Made by a program: the position numbers and the translations under genes. This document shows, piece after piece, positions 15,501 to 27,614 of a stretch of DNA of 64,000 nt. Under the pieces are notes generated by a model. That model saw only the letters and a program-made list of their open reading frames with translations. It was not told the DNA's origin and searched no databases. The stretch lies in contig OY848924.1 in NCBI GenBank assembly GCA_963693285.1, positions 5,725,842-5,789,841 on the forward strand, given 5' to 3'. The stretch is from Xestospongia muta. Taxonomy: Eukaryota; Porifera; Demospongiae; Haplosclerida; Petrosiidae. The first letter of the stretch is position 1; every line of letters begins with the position of its first letter.

Positions 15501-18500
15501 TTACAGGAGGTAAGCTATCTGGAATATCCTAAAATATTAAATGTCATAAATACCATTAGTTTAATAATTAACTAGTGTTTGAGTGATAAAACAACTGACA
15601 AAGCTACATGTCACTACATACAATAGCCAATGAGTCTGATGAATAAATGATAGGATGTATAGCAGGTGGTCAATACTACCTACTGTTATTAGATTACATT
15701 TATAACGACATCTTTTGTTCAATTTAGTAATATTAGTATGGTCATCCTCACATCATTAAGACCTTCATCCAATAGAAAATCAAAAGGACACGTTAGAGGT
15801 GGTTTCTTTCGTTTTCGTTCTGTTATTGAACAAGATAAAAATTATTGTCTACTCTAGAGTATAATTACCATCAATTATTAAGTCATAGATAGAAGGACCT
15901 ATCATACTGCTAATACATTTATCATAGAGAGGTACTCCACTAACAATAGTAACCATAAGTATCTGTTAAAGGTTTAGTGGTTTTATGAATTAGGACTATA
16001 AGTGTTTACAGTGACTTAATAAGTGACTTAACTAAGTGCAGTACTAAAGATTACAATTATAATAATATAAGGTAGCTGTGGGAGGTGCATAGGAAGTGCT
16101 TGAATTTAATTGGGGGCTGTTTCTATAGATATCATGTGTGTAAATTTGCTGCAGAATTCTTATTGAAAAGTAAACATAATTTACATTGTAGAGATGGTTT
16201 TGTATCAATCAAGATGTATATAGTGTATAGAGATAGCCATATTAGTAATGTCATTATCATTACATGATACCATATATAAACAACTCAGACTATCTAGCTA
16301 CATGATCGCTTTGGAAGTTGTAGTGATGATATCATTACTACTAATATGGCCATCTTGTTTATATAGTGTCATCTCCATCTATTTTATAAAAATATGAATT
16401 GTAATGTCTAAATTTTACAGTCTTTTTAGTATACCATATAGTGGGAAAATGTATCAAGGATTTAATGTGGTAATTTAAACGTACCAAATATTTATATTAA
16501 TAATAATGAATATTGTCAGAATTTAATAACCTATCAAATTTTAACTTGTATAACACCACTTTCTAAGCAATTCACCAAATAACTCACTACATTATATCTA
16601 GTGAGAGTAACTACTAGCTCCAAAATTTATATTAAATAAGTACATTCTAAATAACACTATACTAACCTAGAGACTTAACTACTTGCTCTTCAAATGGTTT
16701 AGGTTGCATGCTCTTCATTCTTTTAATCTTGCCCAGTACAACAGGTGTCCCTCCATTAATGTCCTTAGAAGTCACAGGATACTTAGCCTCAGACACACGC
16801 TCATTACAACGTTTGCAACTACAGGTCAACAAAATTTAACACATTTAAGACAATTAAACACAGACATTACATCTTGTACATTTATTTGGTATTATATTAA
16901 ATAAACAAACACTATTATTTAAATAGATGAGAGAGTTAATAGATTCTCAATACATACAAAATCAAATTATTTCAAAATAAAACATGTATTAGATTAAATT
17001 TAGTAATTTATTCATATTATGTATCAATACTATGACAAACAGCAAATACATTAAAGCTCCTTTTTTCACTAATACCCATTATATAAAAATATCCATTATA
17101 TTACATTCCTAATAACTAATAATGATGATGATGACTTTACCTGTCTAGCCACAGAGGACTGACAACAAAAACATCTCTCTGATTGACACGATCAAGATTA
17201 GTCTTGCCATCTTTGTATACCTAATAATATCTATTAACATCAACAAGTTTAAAATCAAACAATAGGATCCAGTGTTACTACATAAGTCAACAATGAGCTT
17301 TAGTATTATGCTAAAAGGAAGATAGTATTTAGTATACCATTCAATGGTTAGGGAGAAATTTGATTATCAAAACAATAATAATGCTATATTAATGTTAATA
17401 TATAACTCGTTATATGGACTTAATTTCCATCCTATTAAACAAAGCAGGTTTAGTAGATCACCTGTTTATACTATTACTATAGTTGAAGTATGATACAAAG
17501 ACACTATTAACAAGGTTTTATCTGGCAGAGGGAGAGAAACCAGGGCATACTCCTCCCTCCCAATAGATCATATGCTTCCCTTCCAAAAAAACTTTCAGAA
17601 AATGGCGTATTCCACACACATCAACATAATTACATCATCCAAGTAATGTAGCAATACTTAATATTGTACTTTTTGATGTAAATAACATTAGACAAAACAA
17701 TCACACAATTATAGATAAATTGGTGTAATCAAACAAAAATAGGCATGACCAAGCTACATTACTTATACCCAGTTTTCTCCCAGAAAATCTCCAGATAAAA
17801 CCTTAATTAACACCATGAAGTGGTCACTTACAATATGTGTTACATCTTTAGTGAATCTTGGGGCAATCTAAAGTAAAATAAATCTATCAATATATTGGGC
17901 TATAATAATAGTCTTACAGAAGCTCCTAATGTCATTAAACTCTCAGCAATGGACTGACCAGTATTAATAGTACTATTAGTACCAGAACGTACATCAACAT
18001 AAGCTATAACACCTAAAAAATAAGATATAACAACACTGTTATCACCATATTATCAACCTTATACTACTACACTACTACTACAATAATCATATAATATACT
18101 TTGAGTTGAGTTAAATACCAAACTCAGTGTCATTCTTAGGCTAGGAATAAACAAGAGAGAAATGGTTTGTTTGTACTATTCAATAGGTCTTGCAACTACA
18201 TGTTGTATTATATACTACTACATTAATCATATAATATACTTTGAGTTGAGTTAAATACCAAACTCAGTAGCAGTGGCTGTTGGGCATTCATTTTTTCAAT
18301 AGAAAATGCATTACTTGAACTTATTTAATTAACCTCACTATGCGTGGGTGCACTGCGAGGGTACTGTAGCCTGTCAGTGTGTGCGTGTGTGCCTGCAGCG
18401 CCTGTTACTGGGGATTGTTTTTAGCAGCTACCAACGTTGAGCAACAAATAGAAAAATGTGTGGACTTTACGACAGTAGTATCAAGAACATCGTCAAGGTA

Positions 18501-20401
18501 AATGAAAGCTTAAAACTTGCAAAAGAATTTTCAGGCTGCAGAGGTCAAGGTGCCGTTTCTCGAAAAGTAAAACACTTAATGTGGAGATTTTTTAGTATGC
18601 TGTAGACAATCTTAAAGAAATACATAACAGCAAGACAAAAGCCCGTTGGTTGAAGCAATCGTCATAAAAGTCATGAAGTGTTTTCAAGATTGTACATGGA
18701 CTTGGAGCGAAGTAACGCATTCAGGAAACATCTCAAACCATTGAAAAAACTGCTACTAATAGATAATATATTGATTTATATTTGTACTACGGGACGTTTT
18801 CAAAGAATATTTCATTTTCAAGTTACAATAAATTTTGTATATGAAATATTGATAAATGTGACCACACCTTCTACAATGTTATTTTCTTACAATGTTACTT
18901 AGAAACATCATAGCTGGGCCTAAGCTGGCATAGCATTTATAAATAACTTAGAAACTGCAGTGAGGTTCAGCACTTTAGTGCCTTTCAATCATGGTGCATC
19001 ATAACTCACAAGGCCCACAACTAACTATATGATAAAGAGTGTTATAAGTCTTGTCAATTCCGTACACATTCAATTCATGTTAATTGCCACACCCTCATAA
19101 GTAATCAAGTAGGCATGAAATTTTTTGGGCATTTCTTGCTATAACTTGCCTCTTCAGTGACATCATCATGATGTCATCATGATGTCATTCTATAACCTTA
19201 ATAAACAATGTTGGTGTTTGAGTCAATATTTGTCACTGATTTAGTCAATCCTAATTAACCTCACAAGCCAGACCCAACCCCCAATGTTTGAATATTTCAA
19301 TAATAATGATAGGGATAAAAACTAATACTATCACATTTGATACTTAAAGTAGCAAGCTTAAGATAGAACTCAATAAAGAAATTTAAGTAATATATAAAAA
19401 TATAAGGTACTATCTATCAAAAGAAAAATCTATTGTTATTAGTGACAATGACTTTGCCTTGTCGGATGACTTTATAACTCATTCATAAAATATCATTATA
19501 ACAATATGTTTGATGTTTACATTGAAATGTCTACTTTGGAACATGTTACCATTTGATTAGCACCATAGGGGTAAGAATGGGGAGGGGCAGGGGGCCCAAA
19601 TTCAAAATCAGGGGGCAAAGCTCCCCCTGGTTTGCACTCAAGACTATGTACGCAATAACCTCTTGACTGAAGTGGTTATCATGTTAATTTGTGTACATTA
19701 ACAATCAATTACTACATTGGACATCCATTGGTAAAACGATGTTTTCTGAAATTATAATTAGACTGTATGTAACTGTACCGATGATTTCTGCTACAGCGGG
19801 ACACACTTTTTCAACCTTATGCTGACTAAAAAATTACCTACAAAGTACTATGGCAGAAGAACAACCAAACTATGTCATGTTGTTACATACACATAAGGAC
19901 CATACTGATAACATAAACTTATTAGAAATAGCTAAAGAGTTTGTTTCCTTTAACAACACAAAAATTAATTTTTGGGTCATTTTTGGTGTTTAATATAATG
20001 CAACTAAATATAAGGTCAGCCCTTCCAACTTAAGCTTCGTTTTTACCCCTATGAATCTCTGACTGGCAACAATCTTTCGTGCATACAGAACAAGTTGCTC
20101 TGTTTTCAATTTAGGGGCTGGGTCTAGTTTGTGACACTAAATCCATTTACAATAAAAGATGTACAACCAAAAGTTTAAGCACTATACTTTAAATAAAAGT
20201 AGAATACAAAAATTGGATAGACAAATGCCAAAACAGTGAACTGAGTGTAAACAGAATGAAAAATTTACCGGCCAAAGGTCGTTCAATAGGTTGAGTAAGA
20301 CTCTCAATATCTTCCACATCTTCGGCCCTTTCATGAAATAAGTCCTCTTCCTCGTCTGACCAATGAAGTGGAAACTTCTGTACAATCGGTGTCTTCTCCA
20401 T
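12583..20401 (-). CDS. MCPH1: Microcephalin-like protein with three BRCT domains
   Basis: Fourteen exons run from the ATG at 20401 to the stop at 12583: 20269-20401, 17918-18012, 17832-17867, 17141-17220, 16683-16818, 15869-15962, 15752-15819, 15115-15528, 14988-15022, 14510-14672, 14321-14398, 14076-14216, 13408-13510 and 12583-12671. The spliced length is about 554 residues; vertebrate microcephalin is longer. Exons 2-4 encode the N-terminal BRCT (IAYVDVRSG, THIVYKDG, VVSPLWLD). Exon 5 has the KRMKSMQPKPFEE segment. Exon 8 is a polar linker with an Asp run. Exons 9-14 encode the tandem C-terminal BRCTs (VEKLGGFEF, TTHVICG, GSWILSVDWVWKSLEVGRW, then SESWIIESISQH). Family role: chromosome condensation and DNA-damage signalling through phosphopeptide binding. 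The exon 5 donor is ambiguous; a consensus-like donor at 16666 would break the frame, so 16683 was preferred or a small exon was missed. Confidence 0.88.
12820..13045. repeat. Degenerate tandem repeat with agtatacacta cores
   Basis: Imperfect units of roughly 25-30 bp containing agtatacactat and tagtactagtac recur across the last microcephalin intron. The cores are partly palindromic. Units differ by substitutions and indels, so the period is only approximate. Confidence 0.7.
16200..16370. repeat. Imperfect inverted repeat in a microcephalin intron
   Basis: Sequence around gccatattagtaatgtcatt near 16228 is matched in inverted orientation by attactactaatatggcc near 16336. Flanking tatataaaca and tgtttatata also pair. 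Arms are about 40 bases with mismatches. This is compatible with a small MITE-like element, but its ends are not defined. Confidence 0.5.
18060..18272. repeat. Direct repeat of about 60 bp, 142 bp apart
   Basis: The segment containing aatcatataatatactttg then agttgagttaaataccaaac occurs near 18083-18127 and again near 18225-18269 in the same orientation. Both copies lie in microcephalin intron 1, just upstream of exon 2. Confidence 0.8.
18330..18790 (+). mobile_element. Dispersed repeat, tail of a Harbinger-like element
   Basis: This intron segment starts aacctcac and includes aatgtgtggactttac, caaggtgccgtttctcg and gtacatggacttgg. The same features, reverse-complemented, occur at 40975-41395 and 54125-54548, where they follow a fragment of DDE transposase. 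It is therefore the terminal part of the same element family, inserted in opposite orientation inside microcephalin intron 1. No coding capacity remains. Confidence 0.7.
18791..20268. other. Rest of microcephalin intron 1
   Basis: This is non-coding intron sequence. It contains a catgatgtcatcatgatgtc palindromic patch near 19152-19192 and a short G-rich segment near 19567-19640. I see no exon or RNA gene. Confidence 0.5.
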
Positions 20402-21256
20402 CTGTTTCTCAGCTTGCTAATGCCTGCCTTATTTGCCGCCAAATCTCACTTTCATAGGTGTGGTAGTAGGCTGGGCTAAGCCTAAACACGTAACCGTACG
20501 CAGTGGTTACGTAATTTATACTATAAAATAGCTTATATATAAACTACGTGACAAATGTCTTAATTGTAATGTCTTCATACAGCAATATAATACAGGTGTC
20601 CAGTTTACACTGTCTGATAATAGAATTAATTGTTTTCTTTGGACATGAAGTACATTTTCGAATGTTCATTCAGTTCTAAGGGATCACGTGATCTGTTCAA
20701 TCTCGATAAGTATCGATTATACTCGAAATCATTCGATAGTATCGCCCACCTCTAGTGACCTATACGTAAACGCTGACTCAAGACATAGAAGCAAACTGAA
20801 ACTGATGTAAGATATACTTGTTATTGATTTGTACTTGCAGTATTAGAATGTGGTTAACAAACTACAATGATACTAATTTGACAGCCCATTCACTGTTCTG
20901 ACAATAGGCGTTATCTTATATATTATAGTTGTCTCTGGTCAGTACAGTCATAATCTTTTAAGATAATCTGTTAACTTAATTGATCATTTTTGAGTTTGTT
21001 TTCAATCCAGTATTAATAATTGACTTTGAATATGTAAACACATAAACTTGTGTGCTTAATTATAATATAAATAATATTGAAGACTTGTGGTTTATTTTAC
21101 AGAGATTACTTTATACCCATAATATACCTTATGTAGTGTGCCAATTTTTGAGTACAAGTCATACAAACAAACTATTCCTTAATTCCTTGTTATTCTTGGC
21201 AGCCACATTGAGATTCTTTTCATTTGTTTTTTTTATTGTCCAGGTAATAACAAACA
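20402..21256. promoter_or_regulatory. Shared upstream region of divergent microcephalin and carboxypeptidase Q genes
   Basis: The two start codons are 855 bp apart on opposite strands. Two conspicuous symmetric sites lie here. An inverted repeat acgtaacc/ggttacgt (20488-20495 and 20505-20512) is about 90 bp upstream of the microcephalin ATG. A perfect 12-bp palindrome gatcacgtgatc (20682-20693) contains an E-box. A tatcgatt site follows near 20709. Regulatory function is inferred only from position and symmetry. Confidence 0.45.
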
Positions 21257-22657
21257 ATGCTTACTACATTCTTTACTCTGTCAATTCTTATTAGCTATGC
21301 ACATTGTCATCCAGCTCCTGTCTCAGTCCACATTTCTCAGAAATTAATCCATGACATACAGAACTATACAGATATTGCAAAAAAGATCATAAATTACTCA
21401 GTCAATGGTTCAGGTCAAAATCAATCGTATAATAGGCTAGCCAAGTTTGTTGACAAATATGGCGCCCGTTTTTCCGGTTCTGAAAGTCTAGAGGACTCGA
21501 TAGACTACATGCTTTATCAACTTCAACAAGATGGCTTTGATAATGTTCATGGTGAAGAAGTCAACATCACACAGTGGATACGTGGAGATGAATGGGCACA
21601 ACTGATAGAACCTAGATCATATAAAATAGCGATGCTTGGTTTGGGTACTAGCGTAGGAACTCCAGAAGGTGGTATCACAGCATATGCAGTAGTAATGAGA
21701 TCGTTTGATGAGTTAGAACAACGCAAAGATGAAGTACGTGATCGCATTGTTATTTTTAACCCCACTTTTGTGAGTTATGGTGAGACAGTTGCATATCGCG
21801 CTTATGGTGCATCAAGAGCTGCCAAATATGGTGCTGTGGCAACACTTATTCGTACAATAGCTCCTTTCTCTATCTATACTCCTCACACTGGTATGCAAGA
21901 ATACGATAGCAATGTCCCCAAAATACCCACTGCTTGTATCACTATTGAAGATGCTGACATGTTTGATAGACTAGAGTTGGATGGAGAGAGGTTACGGATT
22001 CAACTGAATATGCCTGCTAAGACCAATCCAATGGTCACCTCACGTAATACTGTTGCTGAAATTAAAGGATCTACATATCCAGATCAAATCGTTGTCGTTA
22101 GTGGCCACCTTGATAGCTGGGATGTGGGTCAAGGTGCAATGGATGATGGTGGAGGAGCATTCATATCTTGGCAGGCATTGACGACTATCAAGGCACTTGG
22201 ACTCACTCCTAAACGTACATTACGGTTAGTATTGTGGACTGATGAAGAATTTGGTGGTGTAGGCTCACAACAGTATTATGAAAGGCATAAAGATGAAGCT
22301 AGTAATATCAGTATATTGTTTGAATCTGATATGGGTGTCTTTTTACCTTATGGCATTCAGTTCACTGGGTCCCCAGAAACCAAGGCAATCATGCAAGAGA
22401 TCGGGAAGCTCTTGACATCTATTAATTCATCAGAAGTTTATGATAATGGAGAAGGAACTGATATTAATTGGTGGCGAAATGATAAGGTTCCAATAGCCAG
22501 TCTGGCTAATCATAACGAACATTATTTTTGGTTTCATCATTCCAATGGAGATACAATGGATGTCCTTGATCCTGTTGAGATGAACTTGTGTTCTGCTGTT
22601 TGGACTGTATATGCATATGTATTGGCAGACATAGATCAAGTTCTTCCACGAGGTTAA
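21257..22657 (+). CDS. CPQ: Carboxypeptidase Q-like secreted M28 metallopeptidase
   Basis: A single uninterrupted reading frame of 466 residues, close to the usual length for carboxypeptidase Q (plasma glutamate carboxypeptidase). The N-terminus MLTTFFTLSILISYAHCHPA is a signal peptide, so the enzyme should enter the secretory or lysosomal route. The zinc-peptidase core is complete: SGHLDSWD (His about 284), MDDGGG (Asp about 296), WTDEEFGG (Glu 330/331), FESDMG, and a C-terminal FHHSNGDTMD that supplies the last His. Several NxS/T sites (NYS, NGS, NIT, NSS) suit a glycoprotein. Family enzymes release amino acids from dipeptides or the ends of small peptides. Intronless coding is notable because most neighbours are split. 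The sequence ccag just before the 5' leader may be an acceptor for an untranslated first exon. Confidence 0.95.
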   Translation: MLTTFFTLSILISYAHCHPAPVSVHISQKLIHDIQNYTDIAKKIINYSVNGSGQNQSYNRLAKFVDKYGARFSGSESLEDSIDYMLYQLQQDGFDNVHGEEVNITQWIRGDEWAQLIEPRSYKIAMLGLGTSVGTPEGGITAYAVVMRSFDELEQRKDEVRDRIVIFNPTFVSYGETVAYRAYGASRAAKYGAVATLIRTIAPFSIYTPHTGMQEYDSNVPKIPTACITIEDADMFDRLELDGERLRIQLNMPAKTNPMVTSRNTVAEIKGSTYPDQIVVVSGHLDSWDVGQGAMDDGGGAFISWQALTTIKALGLTPKRTLRLVLWTDEEFGGVGSQQYYERHKDEASNISILFESDMGVFLPYGIQFTGSPETKAIMQEIGKLLTSINSSEVYDNGEGTDINWWRNDKVPIASLANHNEHYFWFHHSNGDTMDVLDPVEMNLCSAVWTVYAYVLADIDQVLPRG

Positions 22658-23678
22658 AAACACGCAAGAATAACTTCAATTTGCTACATGAGCTTTTTGT
22701 CCACTTTGTATTTAGTCTATTTTTTTAGGTAGTTAGGTGCTTTGTATGTTTATATTTGTATACATAATTCAATTGTTGCTTATACAAGTATGACTGTGAA
22801 AGGATTCCTTGTTAACTTAACAAGCAATCCATTGGTCACCCAAGGTTGGAGTACCGTAAGCTTTCTTTCTTGATAGTACTGTCATGAACACTTACTTCAC
22901 ACTCATAAGTAGATATGTCTTATATTAATTAGTCTCATGTATACACATACTTGTGCGACTATTAGAATGGTCTTACTAAAACATATGTACATGCAGCCAC
23001 TATAGTAACTTTACTTATCAGCCCAAGCATCTGAAAGGAAATTAATTGATCCTTGACTGTTGATCCCAATCCTTTTCTCATTGTTTGATTGATGTACTTG
23101 ACTGAGTGCAGTGTAAGCACATGGATCAAGATGCAAATATCCTGCAAATATTGCACAAAACTTTGTGCTTTTTATTAAATGCATTTATCATTTCCTGCAT
23201 GCACTATTATTCATAAGTCATGTGAGATTGTTTACATCTCATTAATGTGCATGCCTGTCAGTATGAATAAGCAAAGATAAACAACACCTGATGATGCAAT
23301 ATAGAACATAAGCCAATTCAACCTACCGCTTCTAAGTAAGAAAATAAAGGTAGAGCATTTTTGCGGCATGTATGAATTGTGTTTTTGTCATTATTTGTAA
23401 GATGATAGTACTATTGTGTTTTCTATTTCGGTAGCTTCCAAACTTTTCTACAGACTATGGTGGCCTCTCATCAATAGCAAGGATATGATTATAGATATTA
23501 ATGACAATGGCAACAAAAAGGAACAAGGCAAGTGAATTAAGATAGAGTTGAGCAATTGACATATACATAATTATTATACACAGTGTATAAATGATAAGTG
23601 TAATATTAAGTTTATACATATCATATCGATCACAAGGTTGATATATTTTTGTTTCATTCATGTCAACTTTCAGATTAC
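22658..23678. other. Spacer after carboxypeptidase Q
   Basis: This holds the carboxypeptidase Q 3' untranslated region and AT-rich spacer. A block at 22733-22857 recurs at 29527-29655. No additional exon is recognised. Confidence 0.5.
22733..22857 (+). repeat. Left copy of a ~125-bp direct repeat
   Basis: The block beginning agttaggtgctttgtatg and ending cacccaaggttggagtac is found again at 29527-29655 with a few substitutions and small indels. It brackets the ZU5 pseudogene, suggesting the downstream segment arrived by duplication from a region beside the carboxypeptidase Q 3' end, or that both are copies of one dispersed repeat. Confidence 0.8.
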
Positions 23679-26600
23679 AGTAAAAATGAAGATATACAGA
23701 GCGAATTTTTAACAAAATTATGTGAAGTCAAAGACATCAGCAGTGTTCCACAATGCATGTATGATGTGCTCATTAGTGATGAAAAAAGATGGGAAAAGAG
23801 AGATTAGGTAAAAAAAAGTTCTTTGGTAATAAAAACTTATAAATGTCTCATCCATAAATAGCTCTAGCAATAACAAAGTAAAAGAAAACAATCGCTCTCG
23901 CTCGTGAAGTATTACAAATACACTCTAAACATCTGTCACAACTCGCTCTTCCTCCAAAAGTAATTCAAATGTTACGTAAAAAAGGAATCATCTCTAAGGA
24001 TACATGCTATGAGATAGAAAGACAGGGGAGTGTGCTAACTGATGGCCCATTAGAAGAGCTTAACAATACTGTGTCAATTAATCCTAGCCAATTGACAGAG
24101 TTTGCCCTTATCTTATTACAATATTCAGAGGAGACAGAATCATTGGGTCAAATCATACTCAAAGATTATGGTAAGTAGTATAAGAGAGAGTCACTTAAAA
24201 GTATTTTAGACTGCACCATACATTCCTTACATGCAGCAAATTGATTAAAACAATCAGAAGGTCATGCATGTGCACTGCTTACGTAGAGGGTTTTCTATTG
24301 AAATGTAGCCATACCACATTAGAATCTTTCAATACCCTTCTTTCTATGACTACAAATGATGACTAGTATTAATGTACAGAATAAAGCAATGTTTATAAGC
24401 ATCATGGTAGAAATTGATCAAATACTCAATTTGTTTACATTTCTTCTTTCATAGCCAACAATAACTTAATTATAATTGAAATAAAATTATAATTGTTTTG
24501 GAAATGCTGACGTCACATTGAAACACTGACTAAATCTACAAGGATTGAATAAGTAGCAGCAGTGTCTGTGGAAGACTATAACTATAGAATACTAGAAATA
24601 TAGAAGAGCAAGCTAACTTGAAGCTTTGAGCATTGTCAGTTGCACCCATCATTGTAGCATTCATGGTTAGGTTGCTGTATGCATCAGCAGTTTCATTCAT
24701 TGCTTACAATCTTCAGATACAACAGTAGAACAAAACAAAGTGAATTGACATTTATTATATGTGTGATCATGAGCTGATTTGCAAATTAGTACAAGGGAAC
24801 ATTTCTGTTAAAACATTTATACAAAACAGTTGCATTTAAGTAGTTCCATTTGATTTATATATACTATAATCAAGTTATATTTAGCTACAGTAAAAATCAT
24901 TGTTTTTCAACTGATATATAATCTAATTAGTGAACATTCAGTGAAAAATGCATAGTTATGTATACATAGTATAAAAATCAAGTATGAAAAACTGTTTTTT
25001 CAGAGAAATGGTTCCATTTTTGCAAATCTATATGTGATCATGTGCATATGTATACATAACACTTGGTCCAAAACTATTATATATATATATATACATATAT
25101 ACATACATATGTATATATATATATCTTCATGTAACAAGTATATTTTTATTTAGACAACTATTTTTGTTATTGGATGAATGAATGGATCAATGAATTGATC
25201 AATGGACAGATAGGTGGATGGATAGCAAAAAACACTACATATCATTGGTCTTAAAATAGGTCATATATGCAATACAATGAATAAGTATTTTTTAACTTGC
25301 TGTTTTATCAATTTTTCTATAGTTCAAATACAAGAAAATCAACACCTGACTCAGACCTAAGCAGTGAACATCGACATTTTGCCAAAAGAAAAGGTATATA
25401 TAGCAGATTCTGGAATATTCTGTGATTTACTTGCTGAGATATGTTTTTCAAATTAATGTTGTGGTGACCATGTAGATTTTGCTTAAATTGATATTGTATT
25501 CCTCAATTTCTTTCAGATACTCAGGTAGGAGAAGAAATATAGGCCAATCAAACACAGATTGTTGTCTCTTAACACATTTTAAACTCTTTTTTTTAATTTT
25601 TAAGTTTTTAGATACTCTAGGAGAAAAATTCATTCTAGGGAGGGAGTTATTCACTATTAAAGGAGAAAAGCCCATTTCTGTTGTCTATAAAAAACATGGT
25701 GTAAGACTTTCTGTTTCTGAAGGTACTTTAAACATGGCTGACACCAGTGAAATGGCAGTGTCAGTGCTTATTGGGGGATCATTCAAATTTCCGAAAGAAA
25801 GTGAACCTATTAGTGTTGCATACGTTATATATATACCTAATTCACTACTGAAACCAGTCAAAGTAGATATCCAACACTGTGCCAATGTACAAACTCAAGA
25901 ACATATTAACTATTTAAGCTTTGCTACAGCACCACTTCAGCATCCCTGCCAATTTTAATTGGAAGAAGGAGGACTATTCTCCCTTGATCATCACTATGGT
26001 TCTTTTTATCTTTCTAATTCCTCTATAATTATTATTGTTAAATCTTCTGAATCTCTCAAATTAAATGCTGAATCAAAGTTAGAAGACCAGGACAGGTCAA
26101 ACGAGATACATTTACCCAATCTAGAAAGTAATAATTTTGTATCAGAATCAACCTACCTCAGTAAACCAGCTACTTTCAATGAAGGTATTATAGTACTTCC
26201 TGTAGACTCTTCTAAAAGGAAAGAGATCTATATTAGGAATTCAGTAGAAGGTAAATTATGTTTTGTTATAAACATGTGAAGACATTGTTCACTTTATGAA
26301 ATCGCAAAATCCTTCATATAAGAATAAAGAGGAGTATCTGGACATGCTGATTTGTGGTTTAACTCAACCACATACTACAAGTAAACATAAAAAAGCATCT
26401 GGTCATTACTCTTCTTTATTATTACTGTAGGTAAGAATGTCAGTCTACATCCTGATACAAAGTATGCAGCTTTGGTTGTTTATCAACCAAAGGGTAACCT
26501 TGACAATGAATGGCTAATGGATTTTATGGTTGCTAAACATCTCACTGTTCTACTAGAAGTGAGTACTAGTGATAATATTTATATTGTTTATAAAATAAAA

Positions 26601-27614
26601 ACTTCCTTACAACAGTATGTAAAAACCTACCATCCACCTACTGTTGAGAAGGATGCAAAGATATCCTTCAGATTTACAAATGATGATGGTTACATTGAAT
26701 TGATTATTAAAGATGAAGAACAAACAAAACCTTTTAAAGGATGGAGCATTTGTCCACACCAAATACAGTGGTAGGAGACTATAACTATATAAATACTCAA
26801 TAATTAATAGCCATACTTATACAGATAAAGAAATGTGACGTAAACATGTATGGTTTTAGTGATGATGTGGATATCCCTTCTCTACTTATCACAGTGTCTG
26901 CTAAATATGTACCCAATATGACTTGCGAGCTACATTATTGTGTACCATTAAAAGGAATTACACCTAAAAGTGATATATACATTGTTCGTACTTTTTGTAA
27001 GTCATGTACACTCATGAATTATAACTACACATGCATGTATAATAATTTAATCCTTTCAATTAATATAGGCCAATCCTTAACTAATAACATGCATATGGCT
27101 ATTAAAACATCAGAACATTCTCATCAAGGTATGTACCACTTATCAAATTATTGATAATTGACTAATGCTGCTTAGAGTCTATGTGTGTTCTCAAATCAAC
27201 TGAATTCTCAGGGACTGGAAGTTATCATCAAGGTATGCATGATTTTTGGATTTATCAATTATTGACTAACACTACTTAGATTCCATTGATCATCTGAAAC
27301 CTAAATGCTTAGAAGTTTTCAAAAATCATTCTGCTTCATTACATGATTGTAGTGAAAATTGGAGAAAGACTTTAGCTAGTCATATGCAATCAGACAATTT
27401 GATAAATGATGTAGTTGCAAATTCAGATGACTTTGAAGCCATTTAGTCAGAATTTAAATTAGGAATCAGTCAGTTGCAAACACGTTCTACATTGCAGGAC
27501 CACTGTGTTAAGTTTATAAACATTTGTACTGGACTAGGAGGTTCCATTCGTTTAGCTGCTATAAAACTTCGAGAGGATTGGGTTACTGTTGGTATGGAGC
27601 TAGAGACATTATAA
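23679..27614 (+). pseudogene. ZU5-domain gene relic with CARD-like and UPA-like parts
   Basis: Exon-like blocks in order are as follows. 23680-23810 is a short helical segment. About 23880-24173 is a helical segment with LPPKVIQMLRKKGIIS and FALILLQYSEE that could be a CARD-type death fold (tentative). About 25600-26250 is a ZU5 domain (KKHGVRLSVSEGTL, SVLIGGSFKFPKESEP, LLKPVKVDIQHC). 26430-26775 has UPA-like KYAALVVYQPKGN and DEWL-type features. 26825-27000 and 27280-27614 encode a C-terminal helical tail ending DWVTVGMELETL. A TAA at 25956-25958 splits the ZU5 block in frame (CQF stop EEGGLFS), and a TAG at 27444-27446 splits the tail. ZU5/UPA/death proteins in other animals include UNC5, ankyrin and PIDD and act in adhesion or death signalling. 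Two in-frame stops and patchy exons argue for a pseudogene. Confidence 0.65.
25075..25126. repeat. TA/TACA microsatellite
   Basis: Alternating ta with interspersed tacata units, inside an intron-like gap of the ZU5 relic. Confidence 0.85.
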
